From: an uncultured Clostridia bacterium
GTDB taxonomy: Bacteria > Bacillota > Clostridia > Oscillospirales > Acutalibacteraceae
NCBI GenBank assembly: GCA_937907605.1
Contig: CALCYI010000068.1
Location: 1-64,000 of the forward strand
Direction: 5' to 3'
Length of the DNA stretch: 64,000 nucleotides
A program made the translations under genes and the position numbers. The notes under the pieces are model-generated. The model ran no database searches, was not told the origin of the DNA, and worked only from the letters and a program-made list of their open reading frames with translations. Each line of letters begins with the position of its first letter. The first letter of the stretch is position 1. This document shows, one piece after another, positions 26,149 through 34,833 of this stretch.

Positions 26149-26180
26149 AAAATACGGAGAGCACGCTCTCCGTATTTTTT
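26149..26180 (-). terminator. Strong terminator of the surface-protein operon
   Basis: Long stem of about 12 bp (AATACGGAGAGC / GCTCTCCGTATT) with A-runs and T-runs on both sides, just after the 1118-residue protein gene. Confidence 0.85.
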
Positions 26181-26182
26181 GA

Positions 26183-29100
26183 TTATTTAACCTTTATGTT
26201 TTTTACGCTTGAGTAGAACGAGTAGAAATTGCGTTTGTACGTCGCGTTATAATTATAGGCTCTGATTCTGAAATAGTAAACCTTTTTGGAGGTCAGTCCC
26301 TTAATAGTAACCGAGGTCTTTTTAGGTCCTACGTTAACTGCCTTATAATTCCTGAAATCCTTATAGAGCGAATACTCTACCCTGTAGCCCTTGATGTTCT
26401 TAGGTATTTTCTTCCAGGTTACCGTAGCAGTCTTTTTCTTGCTTGACTTAACCTTTGTAATATTAGTAGAGGTTAACTTGGGAACCGCCTGAATTAATAC
26501 CTTATACTGAATAGCGCCGTTGAAGTTGTTTATACCCGTTATCTTAAACAGCCTTGTAATTATTCCGTAATCGTTCGGCTTTGAATCAGTACGAGTTATG
26601 GTATAATCCTTCCCCTTAACAAGCGCCTTATTGTTATAGGTTGCGGTAAAGGTAAGATTATTGTTTGCGTACTTATACGATTTCTTTACATTTGCATTAT
26701 TAATGCTGATTTTATTAATCGTAAAGAATATGTCGGCTGTACCTGTAAAGCCATTGATACCGCGAACCGTTACAATTGCCTTATTCGAAGCATTGATATT
26801 GTTAGAATACGATGCTATATCATAGTCCCTGCCGAGCACCATACCATAATCGTTGAAGATGTTAAACTGAGTAGGCTTTATCTGCGAACCCGTGTAGTAG
26901 TAAGCAGTCGGCATAGTTGAAGGGAGTCCGTTAACAAAGGATATATCAACGCGCAGCGGCTCAACAGCCTCGCCGCCTCTGGTTTCCTCTTCTCCGCAAC
27001 GCGAGCAGCTTCTCGTTTCAACCGCGGTTTTGCCGTATTCCGTGTAGGTCGGTTCAACGGCGGGCTCTGTTTCAGTCCATTCGCCCCAGTCATGACCGAG
27101 AGCAGAAATCGTGTTGCCGCCTCTGGTCTCATAATAATTACAGCGATAACAGTATCTGATTTCGCCGTCGGTTACGCCGTTTAGCGTACAGGTCGGCTGA
27201 ACGGCTGCTGTCGTATTCTCCCACTCGCCCATCTCGTGACCGAGAGCGGAGGTTTCCTCGGCGGTATACGTGTCTCCGCAGCGTGAACAGGTGTAGGTTG
27301 TAAAACCGCCTTCCGTACAGCTCGGAGCGGTAAGCGCCGATTCGTAAATATGACCGAGCGCCTCTGCTCCCGATTCAATGTATTTAGCGCCGCAGCGTGA
27401 GCAGGTATAGGTGGTATATCCGCCGTTCGTACAAGTCGGAGCGGTTACAGAAGCAATATAGTTATGCTCCGTTTCCTGTACAACGGGATAGTCGTCCATT
27501 TTACCATCCATAATATATTTATAGGTTTTCCTGCTGCCCGGAGCAATTTTGCTGCTACCCTCAAGACCTACCAAGGTAGCCGTACCGGTACTACCGCTTG
27601 AAAGACCTCCGGAATACTCCATAACATAATCTATTCCTTCGTCAAGAGTCACAAGCTGATTAAATCTGAAGAAATACGAATACGTAATATTATTGTTTGT
27701 AATAATAGATTCGGAATAGGCAGGAAGATGGAAGGTTTCCGTTGACGCGTCATAACCAGGAACCAGAATAGTAATATTATTCATAAACCTTTCAAGGTCA
27801 GCGGGTCTTACCGTGAATTCGTAGGTGAACTCGCCGCGGTAATTACCCTTAAATACATACTTGATATTATAGGTTCCTACGTCGCAGATTGCGTTAACAA
27901 CATCGCCATCCTTAGTGATATACTCAACGTCGTAGTCCGTTCCCTCAACAAGATAATTATCAACATCCGCTGAGTTCTGGTACTCATCCTTAAACCCGTG
28001 TACAAAGTTAACGGCTTTGCCCGAATACTCAATATAGTTAGAGTTAAACGGAGGAAGATTGAAATCGTAGAGATTATTACTGCTCATATCATACGGCACT
28101 ATTGAAAACGGTATGGTAAGGGCTTTATTATCCCTTCCGTAAACGGTGATGCTGTAATCCGCTACGCCACAGATATCAGTAGCGGGAACATATTCATATT
28201 CGCTTCCTACAACGTACGGCAGGATAACATCAAAACTTGAATAGAACGAGGAATACTGGAAGCCTTCAACCTCTTTTTCAGGATTGTCGGTTTCGTTGTC
28301 AAGGTAGAATTTACCGTCCTTGCAGTAAAGCTCCTCATATGAGTAAGTACCGTCCAGATTCAATGTTCTTCTGACTACAACGCCCGTAGTCATATTGCCG
28401 GCGTTTTCCTCGCTTACATCAAACTGCGGGAACTGATAGTCATAATCAAACACGATTGACGGGAAGTCATAAAGCGGTTCAACAACAGGGTTTACGCTCT
28501 GTGCTGTATACGGCTGCTGGTGGCTTGATGCGGCGAAATTAGGGTTGAGAGTACCTCTGAGGAAATAGTTATAGTTTACTATGTCAAAATTGTCCTTTGA
28601 GCCCTTGGTAGCAGCATGGGTTGCGTCAATCTGGTACCACTGTGCGCCGTAGGTTTCGTTAAAATCGTTAAGATATACGTAAATCCATTCGTGCGGGTCC
28701 TTATCCTCTCTGCCGTCGGTATATTCACCGTCAACAATATGGCAGGGTATACCGAGCTTTTCACATAGCACGTAAAACAGCTTTGAAAAGCCCTCGCATA
28801 CGGAAAGTCCCTGGTCGGTATAAACGGGAACCTGCTCACCGTGGATAGCGTACTTTGTATCCCATTTATACTCGCTGATTTCCTTGCCCTGAGCAAGCAG
28901 GCTACCGTAAATAGCGCCATAAGCCGAATGTGCTATATTATATCTCTCGGTGGTTTCGTCAAATTCGTTGCGGAACACGGGAAAGTCGTAATCCGTATTT
29001 CTTACAATAAAATCGTAAATTGACTTTACGGCATAATATTTTTGCTCATCGCTCATATTTTCAATCCCGTCTGCAATAATGTCAGAAAGGTATATTCTTA

Positions 29101-29539
29101 TAAAATTATCTGCAAATTCGTTTACAGCATTTTCCTGAGCAGCGTCAGTAATATATGAAGTCTCAAAAACGACCTTGTCAACCATTCCGGTTTCACCGTT
29201 AAGATATCTTTCGCTATACAAGGTTTTTACCGAATGATAAAGATAATCGCCCGCATATGCATCAAGTTCACCCTGCTTATCCTCAAAGTAAATATCCCTT
29301 TTTACCGTTTCGCCCGAGCAGAGACGGTTATAGCCCGCGCTGTTTATCGCAATGCCCGTATCCGTAATCTCAAAAGAGGTTTCACGGTTTTTCATATGCT
29401 CTCTGATTTGGTCTATAACTGCATAGTACGCTTCAAGAGAAACGTCGTCCTCAGCAAACGCAACGGAGGAAACCGATACGCTCGTAATAAGCAATATCAG
29501 CGACATAAGCAAAGAGATTAATCTGTTTCCCCTTTTCAT
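26183..29539 (-). CDS. Large secreted transglutaminase-like protein with Cys-rich repeats and FN3 domain
   Basis: 1118 residues. Signal peptide 1-29 (cut near SVAFA-ED). Residues 160-310 hold a transglutaminase-like core: Cys248 in LSVCEGF, His283 in DPHEWIYVY, Asp305 in YQIDATHA. The middle (about 380-690) has beta-sandwich, Ig-like segments. Residues about 700-880 carry repeated zinc-knuckle-like units (YTCSRCG pattern, four or more) each followed by GH-rich linkers. The C-terminal 95 residues form one FN3-like domain ending in a basic tail. No LPxTG or membrane anchor. Expressed with a sortase-like protein and a polytopic protein. Likely a surface or secreted enzyme; substrate unknown. Confidence 0.78.
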   Translation of the reverse strand: MKRGNRLISLLMSLILLITSVSVSSVAFAEDDVSLEAYYAVIDQIREHMKNRETSFEITDTGIAINSAGYNRLCSGETVKRDIYFEDKQGELDAYAGDYLYHSVKTLYSERYLNGETGMVDKVVFETSYITDAAQENAVNEFADNFIRIYLSDIIADGIENMSDEQKYYAVKSIYDFIVRNTDYDFPVFRNEFDETTERYNIAHSAYGAIYGSLLAQGKEISEYKWDTKYAIHGEQVPVYTDQGLSVCEGFSKLFYVLCEKLGIPCHIVDGEYTDGREDKDPHEWIYVYLNDFNETYGAQWYQIDATHAATKGSKDNFDIVNYNYFLRGTLNPNFAASSHQQPYTAQSVNPVVEPLYDFPSIVFDYDYQFPQFDVSEENAGNMTTGVVVRRTLNLDGTYSYEELYCKDGKFYLDNETDNPEKEVEGFQYSSFYSSFDVILPYVVGSEYEYVPATDICGVADYSITVYGRDNKALTIPFSIVPYDMSSNNLYDFNLPPFNSNYIEYSGKAVNFVHGFKDEYQNSADVDNYLVEGTDYDVEYITKDGDVVNAICDVGTYNIKYVFKGNYRGEFTYEFTVRPADLERFMNNITILVPGYDASTETFHLPAYSESIITNNNITYSYFFRFNQLVTLDEGIDYVMEYSGGLSSGSTGTATLVGLEGSSKIAPGSRKTYKYIMDGKMDDYPVVQETEHNYIASVTAPTCTNGGYTTYTCSRCGAKYIESGAEALGHIYESALTAPSCTEGGFTTYTCSRCGDTYTAEETSALGHEMGEWENTTAAVQPTCTLNGVTDGEIRYCYRCNYYETRGGNTISALGHDWGEWTETEPAVEPTYTEYGKTAVETRSCSRCGEEETRGGEAVEPLRVDISFVNGLPSTMPTAYYYTGSQIKPTQFNIFNDYGMVLGRDYDIASYSNNINASNKAIVTVRGINGFTGTADIFFTINKISINNANVKKSYKYANNNLTFTATYNNKALVKGKDYTITRTDSKPNDYGIITRLFKITGINNFNGAIQYKVLIQAVPKLTSTNITKVKSSKKKTATVTWKKIPKNIKGYRVEYSLYKDFRNYKAVNVGPKKTSVTIKGLTSKKVYYFRIRAYNYNATYKRNFYSFYSSVKNIKVK

Positions 29540-29559
29540 TACATTTCCCTTCCTTACAT

Positions 29560-30513
29560 TTAATCAAAATCTATTTTCATTATTTCCTTTTCAAACTCCT
29601 CGCCCGGAAGTCTTATAGGTCTGTTATTTTCGGTTTCCATATAGTCGCCCATTATCTCATTAGCGCGTTCCCTTTCGGCTTTAATCTGGGCGTTCTTCTT
29701 CCTGAAATAGTTATAATTAACAAGAAGAATTACTAATCCTGCTACGAACATAACCGCGCCGATAGCAAGGCTTAATTTCAAAATATCGTTAAAGCACTTA
29801 TTAACCGCCTGGTTATACGCGCTAAAGCTTAAAAAGCTGATGCCCTTAAAATATCCTTTATACCTTATCCACAGCGGGAGCCCGATATTAACATATCCTG
29901 CGGTGATTATTCCCATACCGATAAAGCTGAACTTTCTGTGCCTTCCCCTCGTGAAAAGGTCAATAATGATTACCGAAACCGCAATAATTATTACCGACGC
30001 GATTATTGCATACATAACTATCCTGTTTTTTGCATAGGCGAATACAGGCGCGTTTACGCTCTCAGAGGTATAAAGCGCGTTTGAAACAAGGTCAACGGCA
30101 TAGGAGGAAATCTCTATTCTGTCCTTTTCGGAAATCTGTTTTCCGCTCTCCTCGCAGTAGCTTTTAAGCTTGCTCATATAAGCGCTAAAGAGCTCCGTGC
30201 TGTCGGAAAGGTCAATGGTATAGCCGTTAATTAAGCTATGAGCCGCTACGCCTGCGATAATATCGGCATTACTGCTGTCAATCGCGCCGGTAAGCGCTTC
30301 CTCGGGCAGAGAAAACCTCTTAGCAGCGGGCTTCACTGCCTCGTCAACAGCCTCTGCAATAAGCGTATAGTTTTTTCCTATTTCACTTTTAATCTTTCCT
30401 TCGCTGTTAAAAAAGCCAATAAAGATTGAAACGAAGGTAAGGATTACAAGCGCTGCCGCAAGCGCAATTGACGACAGCGAAATAAGCGCTCTTTTTGCAA
30501 AATAATTATTCAT
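29560..30513 (-). CDS. Polytopic membrane protein of unknown function
   Basis: 317 residues. One N-terminal helix (about 13-35), an external domain of about 130 residues, then three further helices (near 165-190, 195-215, 245-270) and a charged cytoplasmic tail with a coiled-coil-like stretch (KKNAQIKAERERANE). No family recognised. It overlaps nothing but is only 2 bases from the sortase-like gene upstream and 20 from the large secreted protein gene downstream, so all three are one operon and probably work together at the membrane. Confidence 0.7.
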   Translation of the reverse strand: MNNYFAKRALISLSSIALAAALVILTFVSIFIGFFNSEGKIKSEIGKNYTLIAEAVDEAVKPAAKRFSLPEEALTGAIDSSNADIIAGVAAHSLINGYTIDLSDSTELFSAYMSKLKSYCEESGKQISEKDRIEISSYAVDLVSNALYTSESVNAPVFAYAKNRIVMYAIIASVIIIAVSVIIIDLFTRGRHRKFSFIGMGIITAGYVNIGLPLWIRYKGYFKGISFLSFSAYNQAVNKCFNDILKLSLAIGAVMFVAGLVILLVNYNYFRKKNAQIKAERERANEIMGDYMETENNRPIRLPGEEFEKEIMKIDFD

Positions 30514-30515
30514 AA

Positions 30516-31103
30516 TCAGCCCTCTACCTTCTGTGCAACATAAACCGTATACAAATACGAGTCTCCGAGATTTCCGAAATCGTTATACGGAACGCACATA
30601 ACGAGGAGGTTATCCTTAAGATATGAGTTTAATTCCTTCGCCCGTACGTTGGGGACAATCTTGCTGATTTTGTAATTATATGAGTCGTTGTTATAAAATT
30701 CAAACGTTACGGTATCGCCCTTTTTCGCGTTATGAAGAAGTTTGAACTGGTTAAATATATTCTTACCTACGAGTATAACGCCTCCGCCGTTCCACGGCTC
30801 CTTGGATGATTTTAACATTCTTACTCCCGTGGAGTTGTCGGAGCTTTTCAGCACGGCGATTTCGCCGAGGTCGAAATCCTCGCTTGTGAGCTTGCCGACG
30901 TAATTGTCCTCGCCGAGAGAATCAAAGGCTTTGTAATTCACAAGAGTATATGACGAGAGGTTAATTTCCCTGCCCTGAGCCGTCGGAACGGAAGCCAGGT
31001 TCAGCCTTGGGAGAAAAGCCGATACCGCGGCAACTGCAATTAACAGCAGCGCGAGAGGAACTATTAACGCTCTTTTTAAGAAATTGAGAACTAATGATAA
31101 CAT
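30516..31103 (-). CDS. Sortase-fold-like membrane protein lacking the catalytic His and Arg
   Basis: 195 residues. N-terminal membrane helix (about 10-31), then a domain whose order of motifs follows sortases: VILVGKNIFNQFKLLHNAKKGD (residues 109-130, where active sortases have a GH motif) and LLVMCVPY (Cys170, like the TLxTC motif) followed by a beta strand. The usual His is Lys114, and no Arg stands at the usual place after the Cys. It may be a non-catalytic relative, a scaffold, or a different beta-barrel protein with chance likeness. First gene of the operon, with its own promoter. Confidence 0.55.
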   Translation of the reverse strand: MLSLVLNFLKRALIVPLALLLIAVAAVSAFLPRLNLASVPTAQGREINLSSYTLVNYKAFDSLGEDNYVGKLTSEDFDLGEIAVLKSSDNSTGVRMLKSSKEPWNGGGVILVGKNIFNQFKLLHNAKKGDTVTFEFYNNDSYNYKISKIVPNVRAKELNSYLKDNLLVMCVPYNDFGNLGDSYLYTVYVAQKVEG

Positions 31104-31137
31104 ATTAATATCCTTAAAGTTAGATTACTTCACTATT

Positions 31138-31166
31138 ATTATAATACATTTACAAAAATAATACAA
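31138..31166 (-). promoter_or_regulatory. Promoter of the sortase-like operon
   Basis: -35 TTGTAT (31161-31166), 17-base spacer, consensus -10 TATAAT (31138-31143) on the minus strand, 35 bases before the start. Confidence 0.75.
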
Positions 31167-31174
31167 TATATAAA

Positions 31175-31208
31175 ATAAAAAAGACACCCTGCGCCTGCAA
31201 GGTGTCTA
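31175..31208 (-). terminator. Terminator after the DUF6935 gene
   Basis: Eleven-bp stem (AGACACCTTGC / GCAGGGTGTCT, one wobble) with AGGC loop, followed by TTTTTT on the minus strand. Confidence 0.85.
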
Positions 31209-31224
31209 TTATACAGCTTTATGA

Positions 31225-31728
31225 TTACGCCCACGGGTTCGAACTTTCGGGCTGTCTTATTCCTACGAGAATATACTGCTCCCAAAGGTACCACCTGCCG
31301 TCCTTCGCAAGTCTGAGCTTAACGCTCCTCGGACTGTCCGCGCCGCCCGAATACATATAGAGCATCGCATAATTCGGATCGTCATATGAATACGGATTAT
31401 CGTATACTTTTACAGTGTACGGCATACGCGGCGTATAGTCGTTAGAAGGAACGGCACCCTCAAAATACGAACGCGGCACGTAATCGGCATCCATAAATCT
31501 GTCACGGATAAATTGAGTCTCCATTGCGCTCAGCGGACGCGGACCTCTTAGATAATTAATCAGTTCAAGCGAAAGCTCTTTGTTTTGCGGATAAACGCAA
31601 AACGCAAGCAGAGTAAGCGCCGCGGTATCAAACGGGTCGCTGAGCGCAGCCTGTGGCAGAGCTCTGAACTCCTCAAGCGAGGTCGGTATACGGTTAAAAG
31701 ATATTTCCTTAATTTTAGTACTTTCCAT
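31225..31728 (-). CDS. DUF6935 family protein
   Basis: 167-residue cytoplasmic protein. The conserved core of the family is easy to see: PTSLEEFRALPQ, DPFDTAALTLLA, YLRGPRPLSAME, IRDRFMDADYVPRSYF, NPYSYDD and GGADSPRSVKLR, ending WEQYILVGIRQPESSNPWA. The family is widespread in gut Clostridia and some Bacteroidetes and has no known function. It lies 33 bases after the 5'-nucleotidase gene on the same strand and is followed by a terminator, so it closes that operon. Confidence 0.82.
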   Translation of the reverse strand: MESTKIKEISFNRIPTSLEEFRALPQAALSDPFDTAALTLLAFCVYPQNKELSLELINYLRGPRPLSAMETQFIRDRFMDADYVPRSYFEGAVPSNDYTPRMPYTVKVYDNPYSYDDPNYAMLYMYSGGADSPRSVKLRLAKDGRWYLWEQYILVGIRQPESSNPWA

Positions 31729-31761
31729 AATTAACTCCTTCGTATTGCGGTTGCTGCAGAT

Positions 31762-33228
31762 TTAATCCTGAATAATAAGCCTGTCGCCCTCCTGCCTGTC
31801 AAGGTGCTGATTAGCGGAGAGGTATTCCTCGATTACCTGACGGCAGGAGGTCGTAACGATACGCGGAGCTCCGTTCTTCTCGAGCTCTTCAAGCTTAATA
31901 TTAAATACGTCCTCAAGATTTGTGAAGTGGAAGTGCTGAAGTCCTACGGTAAACACCTGGTCATCCTTAATCGGTTCGCCGTTGTAGTCGAATTCAAGGA
32001 AGTCGTGCGCTTTCTTTGAATACACAACGTGAAGTCCGTCTGAAAGCTGATAAAATTCACAGTGAACTCCCTCCCAGACCTCGTCTCTTACCATAAAGAG
32101 CAGCATATGCTTAAGCTGCGCGCCGGTTACCTTGAGCATATGTACAGCGTCGTCGTACGGGAAGCATTCGGTCAAGTCCGAAAGCATAACGATAGGTCCC
32201 ATTTCTTCGCACCTGACGCTGCCCGAGCCGAGAAGCATTATGTCAAGACCGAGGCTGTTTTTAAGCGCGTCGCTCATAAGACCTCCGAGCGCGGTTTCAC
32301 GCGTTCTTTCAGGATGTGTCAGCTTCCGCTTAAACCTCGTTACCACCCTGCCGTAAATCTTATCGGTCTTGTCCTTATAGCTTGTAATAAGCCTTTCAAG
32401 GCGCTCGTCAACGGGACAGGTGTTCGCATTAATTGGTACACACTGCCACTTATAGCCCGCTACGCAGTTTTCGTCGGTGTCAACCACGATATCAAAGCGT
32501 CCGATCTGGTCCGTACCCGTTCCCGCCTGAACGATAAGAATGTCGTTAACAACTGCAGGCTCCTCAATAAAGGTATGTGAATGTCCGCCGATTATAACGT
32601 CAACGCCCCATGCGGGGTCAAGCACAGCGGCAAGCTTCTTATCCTCCTCAAAACCGATATGGGTAAGGAGTACTGTGAAGTCAATATCAATCGCGTTATA
32701 AGCATTACAGATTCTTCCGATTTCTTCAGCCGCCTCATTAATATCAACGATGCTTCCGATTAAGCCGTCATTCTTAGTCTGTGCAATAACCTCCTCGGTA
32801 AGAATCCCGATAAAGAGGATTTTCATTCCGTCAATTTCCTTGATTAAAAACGGATTGAACAACCTTGCGTTATTCGTTTTAATATGGAGATTTGCGTTGA
32901 TAATCGGGAATTTAGCGCACTTTTCAAGGAAGAGAAGGTGAGCTATTCCGTAATCGGTCTCATGATTTCCGAGGGTTACAACATCGGGTGCAAGCATATT
33001 CATAATTTCAATAGTTGAAATGCCCTGGTACTCGCTGTCGATAACAGAGCCTCTGAACATATCTCCTGCGATACAGTAAAGCGTGTTAGGCGATTCCTCC
33101 CTCACCTTGCTTACGTAACCCGAAAGCATGGCAACGCCGCCTACAAGATTATCGTCAATATCCTCGGCAAGAAAATCGCCGTGCATATCGTTTGAATGTA
33201 ACAGTGTTAATCTCTTATACTTATCCAT
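31762..33228 (-). CDS. 5'-nucleotidase / bifunctional metallophosphatase
   Basis: 488 residues with no signal peptide, which is unusual since many UshA-type proteins are exported. N-terminal calcineurin-like metallophosphatase: HSNDMHGD (Asp14, His16), AGDMFRGS, GNHE (87-90), THIG and GGHSHT are the metal ligands. C-terminal 5'-nucleotidase substrate domain from about 290 (LGGLMSDALKN, LLGSGSVR). Probably hydrolyses nucleotides or a similar phosphoester in the cytoplasm. It is 17 bases after the Fe-alcohol dehydrogenase gene. Confidence 0.88.
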   Translation of the reverse strand: MDKYKRLTLLHSNDMHGDFLAEDIDDNLVGGVAMLSGYVSKVREESPNTLYCIAGDMFRGSVIDSEYQGISTIEIMNMLAPDVVTLGNHETDYGIAHLLFLEKCAKFPIINANLHIKTNNARLFNPFLIKEIDGMKILFIGILTEEVIAQTKNDGLIGSIVDINEAAEEIGRICNAYNAIDIDFTVLLTHIGFEEDKKLAAVLDPAWGVDVIIGGHSHTFIEEPAVVNDILIVQAGTGTDQIGRFDIVVDTDENCVAGYKWQCVPINANTCPVDERLERLITSYKDKTDKIYGRVVTRFKRKLTHPERTRETALGGLMSDALKNSLGLDIMLLGSGSVRCEEMGPIVMLSDLTECFPYDDAVHMLKVTGAQLKHMLLFMVRDEVWEGVHCEFYQLSDGLHVVYSKKAHDFLEFDYNGEPIKDDQVFTVGLQHFHFTNLEDVFNIKLEELEKNGAPRIVTTSCRQVIEEYLSANQHLDRQEGDRLIIQD

Positions 33229-33245
33229 AGTCCGTCCTTTCTGCG

Positions 33246-34379
33246 TTATTTAAGCACAACGTACATATTGTAAATATCCTCTTCCGTAAGGTCGAGCGGG
33301 AAATTTTTAATAAGCGCCTCGGAAATACTGATTTTTGTTATATTCCTTATCTCCTCCTCGGTCGTACAGCCGATTTCGGAAAGCGTCGTCCTCATTCCCA
33401 TTCTCTTCTTAAGTGCGGTAATTTCGTCAGCCATTGCCTCAATTGAAGCAAAGCCGCAGTCCCTTGCAAATCCGAGAACTCTGCCGTCCTCGTCGCCCCT
33501 CTCGGCAATAAGCCTCATAAAGTAGTCGAGAGTAAAGGCGCACGCCTCGCCGTGAGGAACGTGATAAAGGTTAGTAAGCGGGAAGGAGCAGGCGTGGGAG
33601 CTCGTAGTCCTCGGGTGAGAAAACGCAACGCCGGCTACGATTGAAGCCTCAGCCATTTTTTCCCTCGCCTCAAGGTTTGACGGCTCGTTATACGCCTTTT
33701 CAAGCCATTTGAACACGAGCCTTGCCGAATGGAGCGAGCAGGCGGAGCAAACGGGCTGATAGTCCCTTGCCCAGAAGCTCTCAACCGCGTGAGCAAGAAC
33801 GTCAAGACCAGTTGACGCGGTTACTCTCGGCGGTACCGAAAGGGTGAGCTCGGGGTCAATTACCGCAATTTTTGCATACATCGCGGGATTGTTCATCGGT
33901 CTTTTAAGAGAAACGTCCGTGTTTGTAAGAACCGCTATATTGGTAACCTCGGAGGCTGTGCCGGAGGTTGTAGCAACGGCAATCATCGGTATAACCTCGT
34001 CGGCGCTGATTTCCTTTTCCTTGAAATGATATGGCTCTATGTCGGAGCTTCCCTTTGCTATTGCACAGGCAGCCTTACAGCAGTCCATCGACGAGCCTCC
34101 GCCGAGCGCAACGGCAAAGTCCGCGCCGACCTCCCTCATTACCTTAACGCACGCGTTAACGTTAGCGGTTGTCGGGTTAGGTCTGATGTCGCTGAACACC
34201 GCAACGAGCGCGCCCTCGCTCATTTCAACAAAATCGTCGGCTACGCCGTTATCGGCGAAAATACCGTCGCACACAAGCACGCCCTTCGTTCCGCCGATGG
34301 AGTCAATATAGCTTTTAAGGTTCTTCCTCTTGCCGATTCCGAACTCAAGCTTAACGGGTAAATTAAAAGTCCAGTCCAT
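33246..34379 (-). CDS. Iron-containing alcohol dehydrogenase
   Basis: 377 residues, group III metal-dependent dehydrogenase. Rossmann-like NAD(P) segment GGGSSMDCCKA, phosphate-binding TTSGTASEV, and metal ligands in ASTGLDVLAHAVE (Asp, His) and HVPHGEACA (His). Reduces aldehydes or oxidises alcohols; fermentative butanol/propanediol-like or phosphonoacetaldehyde-like substrates are all possible. First gene of the operon with 5'-nucleotidase and DUF6935, with a promoter at 34410-34437. Confidence 0.92.
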   Translation of the reverse strand: MDWTFNLPVKLEFGIGKRKNLKSYIDSIGGTKGVLVCDGIFADNGVADDFVEMSEGALVAVFSDIRPNPTTANVNACVKVMREVGADFAVALGGGSSMDCCKAACAIAKGSSDIEPYHFKEKEISADEVIPMIAVATTSGTASEVTNIAVLTNTDVSLKRPMNNPAMYAKIAVIDPELTLSVPPRVTASTGLDVLAHAVESFWARDYQPVCSACSLHSARLVFKWLEKAYNEPSNLEAREKMAEASIVAGVAFSHPRTTSSHACSFPLTNLYHVPHGEACAFTLDYFMRLIAERGDEDGRVLGFARDCGFASIEAMADEITALKKRMGMRTTLSEIGCTTEEEIRNITKISISEALIKNFPLDLTEEDIYNMYVVLK

Positions 34380-34409
34380 AATATCATCCCCCTAAAGATT
34401 TCTAAAATT

Positions 34410-34437
34410 ATTATAACATACATTCCCTTAAAAGCAA
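34410..34437 (-). promoter_or_regulatory. Promoter of the alcohol dehydrogenase operon
   Basis: -35 TTGCTT (34432-34437), 16-base spacer, -10 TATAAT (34410-34415) on the minus strand. Confidence 0.65.
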
Positions 34438-34446
34438 ATATTTTTC

Positions 34447-34475
34447 TTGACAAAGTAATATTATTATTGTAGAAT
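34447..34475 (+). promoter_or_regulatory. tRNA-Pro promoter
   Basis: Consensus -35 TTGACA (34447-34452), 17-base spacer, -10 TAGAAT (34470-34475), ending 25 bases before the tRNA. Confidence 0.85.
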
Positions 34476-34500
34476 AACAACACGTTAAAAAGGTAAATAC

Positions 34501-34578
34501 CGAGATGTAACTCAGTTTGGCTAGAGTGCCTGCTTTGGGAGCAGGATGCCGCAGGTTCAAGTCCTGTCATCTCGACCA
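34501..34578 (+). tRNA. tRNA-Pro (anticodon TGG), CCA encoded
   Basis: Complete cloverleaf: acceptor stem CGAGATG/CATCTCG, D arm, anticodon stem CCTGC/GCAGG with loop TTTGGGA (anticodon TGG), T arm GCAGG-TTCAAGT-CCTGT, discriminator A and an encoded CCA at 34576-34578. It decodes CCN proline codons. A sigma-A promoter and a terminator bracket it, so it is a single-tRNA unit. Confidence 0.97.
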
Positions 34579-34585
34579 AGGATAG

Positions 34586-34618
34586 AACAGTGACCGCACG
34601 GTTGCTGTTTTATTCTTA
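34586..34618 (+). terminator. Terminator of the tRNA-Pro unit
   Basis: Ten-bp stem AACAGTGACC/GGTTGCTGTT (two wobbles) with GCAC loop followed by TTATTCTTATT. Confidence 0.8.
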
Positions 34619-34619
34619 T

Positions 34620-34730
34620 TCGGACAGAATTTGAAACGAACTCCAAGAGCGGCGCAGTATGTGCCGCGATTGGGAAAAAGCTCCGGTGGAGCTTTCGATA
34701 GCTGAGAAGAAAGTCCTGTCATATTTTATA
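34620..34730. other. Hairpin-rich intergenic segment downstream of tRNA-Pro
   Basis: No convincing gene. Two strong hairpins: GCGGC/GCCGC (34649-34667) and AAAGCTCC/GGAGCTTT (34677-34695). The 12-base string AAGTCCTGTCAT at 34711-34722 repeats the T-arm to acceptor part of the tRNA (34559-34570). Could be a remnant of an integrated element, a repeat or a small RNA. Confidence 0.45.
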
Positions 34731-34833
34731 GCTTTATACAGATAACGATACAAACCGTTGTTTTTTTTCGTGTTAGGTTGACAGTTTATAAAAATGAAGA
34801 TATAATTTTTGTATAACGCTTCAAGGGGCAATT

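Noticed and set aside
34241..34579. 112-codon minus frame starting MVEMTGLEPAA
   Set aside because: It begins antisense to tRNA-Pro and runs into the alcohol dehydrogenase gene; this is a well-known spurious frame made by the reverse complement of tRNA genes.
34616..34831. 71-codon minus frame in the region after tRNA-Pro
   Set aside because: It reads through the hairpin segment, has no ribosome site and no recognisable protein features.
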